This document shows positions 1 to 5,477 of a stretch of 5,477 bases of DNA, in pieces. The translations under genes and the position numbers were made by a program. The stretch comes from Phycisphaerae bacterium (GTDB taxonomy: Bacteria > Planctomycetota > Phycisphaerae > Phycisphaerales > SM1A02): assembly GCA_002684755.1 (NCBI GenBank), contig NYVS01000106.1, forward strand, positions 7,136 through 12,612, in the 5' to 3' direction. Under the pieces are notes generated by a model. The model was not told the DNA's origin, searched no databases, and saw nothing but the letters and a program-made list of their open reading frames with translations. Position 1 is the first letter of the stretch. Every line of letters starts with the position of its first letter.

Positions 1-2836
<2,836 letters not shown>

Positions 2837-2840
2837 CGGT

Positions 2841-2895
2841 CGCAAGTCCTCGAAAGTCGATCCCGGGTGCATCTTGCGCAAAGCAGCGGCAAGAC
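2841..2895 (-). promoter_or_regulatory. GDH leader with competing inverted repeats
   Basis: In mRNA order the leader contains TCTTGC (2895-2890), then GCGCAAGA (2879-2872), then CTTGCG (2846-2841) directly between the Shine-Dalgarno and the start codon. The middle segment can pair with the first (6 bp, 12-nt loop) or with the third (6 bp, 26-nt loop), but not with both. The middle segment also includes the 8-bp palindrome TTGCGCAA (2874-2881), a possible dimeric regulator site. The repeats are seen directly; a role as a translational switch or operator is inference. Short stems like these can arise by chance in GC-rich DNA. Confidence 0.3.
2847..2851 (-). promoter_or_regulatory. Ribosome binding site of the glutamate dehydrogenase
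   Basis: On the minus strand GAGGA is followed by 10 nt and then ATG at 2836. The spacing is slightly long but acceptable. This is the only Shine-Dalgarno-like sequence close to the start and it supports the chosen ATG. The spacer itself contains CTTGCG, which can pair with an upstream leader segment. Confidence 0.55.
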
Positions 2896-2901
2896 CGGAG
2901 A

Positions 2902-2931
2902 GGCTACCCTGTGGCTCCCGTCCATCTCAAG
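2902..2931 (-). promoter_or_regulatory. Candidate sigma-70-type promoter for the glutamate dehydrogenase
   Basis: On the minus strand there is TTGAGA (2931-2926; five of six match the -35 consensus TTGACA), an 18-bp spacer, and TAGCCT (2907-2902; three of six match TATAAT). Transcription would start near 2895 and leave an untranslated leader of about 60 nt. The -10 box is weak, and promoter rules in the presumed phylum are poorly defined, so this is only a candidate. Confidence 0.3.
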
Positions 2932-2964
2932 GGATCGGGGATCATTACCCACCACCTTCTCTGA

Positions 2965-2992
2965 GATTTTTGGATTCGTGGGATTTTGTGGG
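2965..2992 (+). repeat. Short AT-rich GATT-type tandem repeats upstream of ribF
   Basis: Three imperfect direct units follow one another: GATTTTTG (from 2965), GATTCGTGG (from 2973) and GATTTTGTGG (from 2982). The last two contain TTCGTGGG (2975-2982) and TTTGTGGG (2985-2992), spaced 10 bp apart, about one helical turn. They end 19 bp before the ribF ribosome binding site, so they lie in its promoter or leader. No convincing -35/-10 pair for ribF stood out here, and no RFN (FMN riboswitch) structure was recognised. Confidence 0.3.
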
Positions 2993-3011
2993 TCCGACAC
3001 CCGGTGATGAT

Positions 3012-3016
3012 GGAGG
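3012..3016 (+). promoter_or_regulatory. Ribosome binding site deciding the ribF start
   Basis: GGAGG followed by 5 nt and then ATG at 3022 is the strongest Shine-Dalgarno in the window. It favours 3022 over the in-frame TTG at 2986 and the ATGs at 3007 and 3010; the two ATGs lie only a few bases upstream of this motif and so could not use it. Confidence 0.75.
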
Positions 3017-3021
3017 AATTC

Positions 3022-3933
3022 ATGCTTGGAGTCACGATCGGGAATTTCGACGGTGTCCATCTGGGACATCGGCGGCTGCTCGAAGCCGTCAGGACCGCCG
3101 TCGGTCCCGCGGGACGAGTGGTCGCGGTGACCTTCGATCCGGATCCCGCTCGAGTCCTCGGTCACCCCTCACCGGACCGCCTGATGTCCTCGAGTCGGCG
3201 TCAGCGGGTGCTGCAGCGCTGCGGCGCAGATGACGTTCTGGTGCTGGAGGCCACGAAAGACCTCCTCTCGGCGACCCCGGAGAAATTTCTCGACCGGCTC
3301 GAGACGGCGTTCGGCGAGGTTCCAGCGGTGATGGTCGAAGGCCCGGACTTTCGTTTCGGCCACCAGCGGGCCGCCGGCGTGGAGGAACTTCATCATTTCG
3401 GCGTGGATCGTGGATTCGAGGTTCGCGTCGAGGAGGAGCATCGCGTCCGCCTGAAATCGGGCCTCGAGATGCCGGTGCGGAGTTCCGCGATCCGGGAGAT
3501 GCTCCGTCTCGGCCGGGTCGAGGATGCGACCACCCTGCTCGGTGAGCCCCACGTCCTCGACGGCGTGGTCGTGCAGGGTGATCAACGCGGCCGCACCATC
3601 GGCATTCCGACGGCGAATCTCGATCTCGAAGGAACGCTGCTCCCCGCCGACGGCGTGTACGCGGGGCTGGCCACGTTGCCGGACGGATCGGTTCATCCCG
3701 CGGCGATCAGCATCGGGACCAAGCCGACCTTCGAGGAGACGCCGCGGGTCGCGGAGATCCACGTGCTCGACTGGGCGGGTACGCTCGACGACTACGGTTG
3801 GCGGCTTGAAGCGACGCTGGTTCGACGCCTTCGAGGGCAGTACCGATACGACGACCTTCCGTCCCTGCTCGCCCAGATCGAGCGGGACATCGCGGCGGTT
3901 CGCCGAACCTGCATCGAGTCCGGTCACGCCTGA
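3022..3933 (+). CDS. ribF: Bifunctional riboflavin kinase / FAD synthetase RibF
   Basis: Phosphorylates riboflavin to FMN and then adenylylates FMN to FAD, in the cytoplasm. The 303-residue length from the ATG at 3022 is normal for bacterial RibF. The N-terminal nucleotidyltransferase domain shows GNFDGVHLGH (7-16), EGPDFRFG (106-113, the usual 'vGxdFrFG' element) and SSAIREML (154-161, the SSxxIR element). The C-terminal flavokinase domain shows GIPTANL (194-200), SIGTKPTF (usually NIGxRPTF), and EIHVLDW with the probable catalytic glutamate E245. Both domains look intact. The start rests on GGAGG 5 nt upstream; it leaves almost no residues before the first beta strand, where relatives usually have about 15-20. 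A longer form from TTG 2986 would add 12 residues. The gene is divergent from the glutamate dehydrogenase and 74 bp ahead of the DHH gene on the same strand, probably one transcript. Confidence 0.96.
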   Translation: MLGVTIGNFDGVHLGHRRLLEAVRTAVGPAGRVVAVTFDPDPARVLGHPSPDRLMSSSRRQRVLQRCGADDVLVLEATKDLLSATPEKFLDRLETAFGEVPAVMVEGPDFRFGHQRAAGVEELHHFGVDRGFEVRVEEEHRVRLKSGLEMPVRSSAIREMLRLGRVEDATTLLGEPHVLDGVVVQGDQRGRTIGIPTANLDLEGTLLPADGVYAGLATLPDGSVHPAAISIGTKPTFEETPRVAEIHVLDWAGTLDDYGWRLEATLVRRLRGQYRYDDLPSLLAQIERDIAAVRRTCIESGHA

Positions 3934-4007
3934 ACCCACATCCGATCCGACCGTTCCGTCCCGCATCCTCTCGTCCATTCTCCCATCCCTTTCGGAAACG
4001 CATCCTC

Positions 4008-5081
4008 GTGACGACCCCGACCACCACCGCCGGCCCCGATGGCGACTGGAAAGAGCCCGATTTCGAATACGTCTCGAACGCGACGCCCTCCGAGCTCGCC
4101 GACGCCCTCCGGGCGGCGAGCCGGGTGCTCATCACCACCCACGAAAAGCCCGATGGCGACGCACTCGGGTCGAGTCTCGCACTGCATCGCGGTCTTCGGC
4201 AGCTCGGCGTCTCGAGCCATGTGCTGCTGGCCGGCCCCCTCGACCCGAACCTCCTGTCGGTCGCCGGCCCTGACGACGACGTTCGCCGCTTCGAACACGA
4301 TGGCCTGCCGTCCGCCGAGGACGAGCCGGATGTCATCGCGGTGGTGGACACCGGGGCCTGGACCCAGCTGGAATCGACGCGAACGTGGCTTCGGGAGCGT
4401 GCCGACCGGGTGATCGGCGTCGATCACCACGCCGGTGGAGGATCGGTGGCGTCCCGTCGCGTGGTCGACGTGAACTGCGCCTCCGCCACGCAGGCCCTGG
4501 TCCCGGTGCTCGATGCGCTCGGCGTGGACCTCGCCCTCGACGAGGTCGCGACGCCGCTCTTCCTCGGACTCGCCACCGACACCGGGTGGTTCCGCTTCTC
4601 GAGCGCCGGTCCCGAGGTCTACCGGGTCGCGGCGCGGCTGATGGACGCCGGCGTCGACAAGGACGATCTCTTCGCGAAGATCGAGCAGAACGCCTCGCCC
4701 GCCCGGCTCGCGATGATCGCCCGGGCCCTCGGGTCGCTTCGCTACATGGGGAACGGCGCGGTGGCGGTGATGCGTCTCACCATGGAGGACTTCGCGGAGA
4801 CGGGATCTTCGCTCGAAGGGCTCGCGGGAATCGTGAACACCCCCCTGGACATCGGTGCGGTCCGGGCGTCGATCCTGCTCACCGAGGCGGCGAAGGGACT
4901 GACCAAGGTGAGTTTCCGGTCGAAGCCCGCCCGGGAGGGACTCGGCATCGTCGACGTCAACCAGCTTGCGAGCCGCTTCGGCGGTGGCGGTCACGTCCAT
5001 GCCGCCGGCGCCCGGATTCAATCGGATCTCGACGAGGCCGAGGCCGCGATCGAGGCGGCGGTCGACGACTTCGTCGACTGA
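4008..5081 (+). CDS. nrnA: DHH/DHHA1 phosphoesterase, NrnA-like (oligoribonuclease / pAp phosphatase)
   Basis: Predicted Mn-dependent cytoplasmic phosphoesterase of 357 residues. NrnA-type members degrade very short RNAs to mononucleotides and many also convert pAp to AMP. The DHH domain shows HEKPDGDALGS (45-55), VVDTG with D114, DHH (139-141) and ATDTGWFRFS (189-198). The DHHA1 domain near the C-terminus shows GGGGHVHAAG (325-334), the substrate-binding glycine loop. All expected metal ligands are present and no extra GGDEF, PAS or membrane segment is seen, which argues against GdpP-type c-di-AMP phosphodiesterases. The start is GTG 4008; no in-frame alternative lies upstream, and the next useful one would cut into the first beta strand. 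The Shine-Dalgarno is weak (GGAA about 12 nt upstream), so translation may depend on ribF readthrough. In many bacteria DHH genes sit beside rbfA, truB and ribF, which fits this neighbourhood. Substrate choice between nanoRNA and pAp cannot be read from sequence. Confidence 0.9.
   Translation: MTTPTTTAGPDGDWKEPDFEYVSNATPSELADALRAASRVLITTHEKPDGDALGSSLALHRGLRQLGVSSHVLLAGPLDPNLLSVAGPDDDVRRFEHDGLPSAEDEPDVIAVVDTGAWTQLESTRTWLRERADRVIGVDHHAGGGSVASRRVVDVNCASATQALVPVLDALGVDLALDEVATPLFLGLATDTGWFRFSSAGPEVYRVAARLMDAGVDKDDLFAKIEQNASPARLAMIARALGSLRYMGNGAVAVMRLTMEDFAETGSSLEGLAGIVNTPLDIGAVRASILLTEAAKGLTKVSFRSKPAREGLGIVDVNQLASRFGGGGHVHAAGARIQSDLDEAEAAIEAAVDDFVD
5061..5078 (+). repeat. Perfect inverted repeat at the 3' end of the DHH gene
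   Basis: GTCGACGA and TCGTCGAC flank a 2-nt centre, which allows a 7-bp GC-rich stem with a 4-nt loop immediately before the TGA stop at 5079. It encodes the C-terminal residues Val-Asp-Asp-Phe-Val-Asp. No T-run follows, so it is not a classical intrinsic terminator. It could stabilise the 3' end or pause polymerase between the convergent genes, or it may simply reflect preferred Val/Asp codons. Confidence 0.3.
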
Positions 5082-5107
5082 TCCAGGCGACGCTCGGAGG
5101 TCGGCGT

Positions 5108-5477
5108 TCAGGCGTCGGTCGGCCCGGCATCGGGTGTCGGGCCCGATTCCACGCCATCTTCGACTTCATCCGGAGTCCGCGGCGTCGCATCCGGGTCCCG
5201 AACCGTGAATCCGAGCTTCGCGATCGCGGTGCGGACGGTGGGCATCGCCTCGGGGACCGCGTCCACCGTCGCGAATTCGCCCTCGAGATCGACGGTGCAG
5301 GACCGGACGCCGTCGACCTTCGCGACCTTCGCGGTGATCGCCTTCACGCAGGACTCGCAGTGCATGCCGTCGATGCCGACGGTGTAGGTCGTGACGGCCG
5401 CGTCGCTCAAGGTCGCCGCTGGCCCGTTGGAATCGTCGCACGCGGTGAGCGTGACGCCGGTGAGCAGCATGCTGACG
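5108..5477 (-). CDS. Putative lipoprotein with heavy-metal-associated (HMA) domain (5' end beyond the right edge)
   Basis: A small protein with one HMA (ferredoxin-like, CopZ/MerP-type) metal-binding domain, probably binding Cu(I) or another soft metal. Numbered from the in-frame ATG at 5470, a hydrophobic stretch ends in the lipobox LTAC (8-11, Cys11 lipidated), then a short linker, then the HMA domain at about 28-91 with GMHCESC (35-41; ligands C38 and C41) and a further cysteine C58. The tail, about 28 residues, is rich in Pro, Asp and Glu. The frame stays open to the right edge, and the signal peptide from ATG 5470 would be too short and lack a basic N-region, so the true start probably lies outside the window. 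Asp follows the lipid-bearing Cys, which in E. coli would mean retention in the inner membrane. The gene is convergent with the DHH gene, 26 bp apart. Most HMA chaperones are cytosolic, so a lipid-anchored one is less usual. The HMA assignment is firm; the metal and partner are unknown. Confidence 0.85.
   Translation of the reverse strand, partial: VSMLLTGVTLTACDDSNGPAATLSDAAVTTYTVGIDGMHCESCVKAITAKVAKVDGVRSCTVDLEGEFATVDAVPEAMPTVRTAIAKLGFTVRDPDATPRTPDEVEDGVESGPTPDAGPTDA

Noticed and set aside
2837..3021. FMN riboswitch (RFN element) upstream of ribF
   Set aside because: I could not find the conserved multi-stem RFN core in the 185-bp region, and the region shared with the divergent gene is short for it.
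3169..3978. 269-residue minus-strand frame
   Set aside because: Antisense to ribF; ribF has complete family motifs and a strong ribosome binding site, while this frame has none.
3924..5021. 365-residue minus-strand frame
   Set aside because: Antisense to the DHH gene, whose motifs are all intact on the plus strand; no motif in the antisense product.
5111..5155. Bidirectional terminator formed by GGCCCG (5121-5126) / CGGGCC (5138-5143) with outer GGCGT / ACGCC
   Set aside because: It lies inside the coding region of the HMA gene, has an 11-nt loop and unpaired internal stretches, and no T-run on either side; expected by chance at this GC content.

Overview
The window comes from a GC-rich bacterial chromosome. 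Codons are strongly biased to G/C in the third position; for example, I found no TTA, CTA or TCA codon in 945 codons of the largest gene. The protein styles (a large NAD-dependent glutamate dehydrogenase of the GDH2/115-kDa type with 'SSANKCGVICSS', a RibF and a DHH-family phosphoesterase) would fit a planctomycete, perhaps Phycisphaerae. That placement is inference from family resemblance, not proven by the sequence.

Layout: (1) 1-2836, minus strand: the N-terminal 945 residues of a large NAD-glutamate dehydrogenase, running off the left edge. It is the biggest gene here, although an antisense reading frame covers almost all of it on the plus strand. (2) 2837-3021: a 185-bp divergent intergenic region, the most AT-rich part of the window. 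It holds a candidate promoter for the dehydrogenase, a leader with competing inverted repeats, and short GATT-type tandem repeats just before ribF. (3) 3022-3933, plus: ribF, bifunctional riboflavin kinase/FAD synthetase. (4) 4008-5081, plus: DHH/DHHA1 phosphoesterase, NrnA-like, 74 bp after ribF and probably cotranscribed. (5) 5108-5477, minus: a small putative lipoprotein with a heavy-metal-associated (HMA) domain, convergent with the DHH gene and cut by the right edge.

Functionally, the dehydrogenase links glutamate catabolism to 2-oxoglutarate, ammonium and NADH. RibF makes FMN and FAD. The DHH protein probably clears nanoRNA and/or pAp. The HMA lipoprotein suggests copper or other soft-metal handling at the cell surface. 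These are mostly core or housekeeping genes. I see no mobile element, CRISPR array, tRNA or rRNA. I did not find a clearly novel multi-gene system; the most interesting points are the GDH leader, the lipid-anchored HMA protein and the very long antisense frame.
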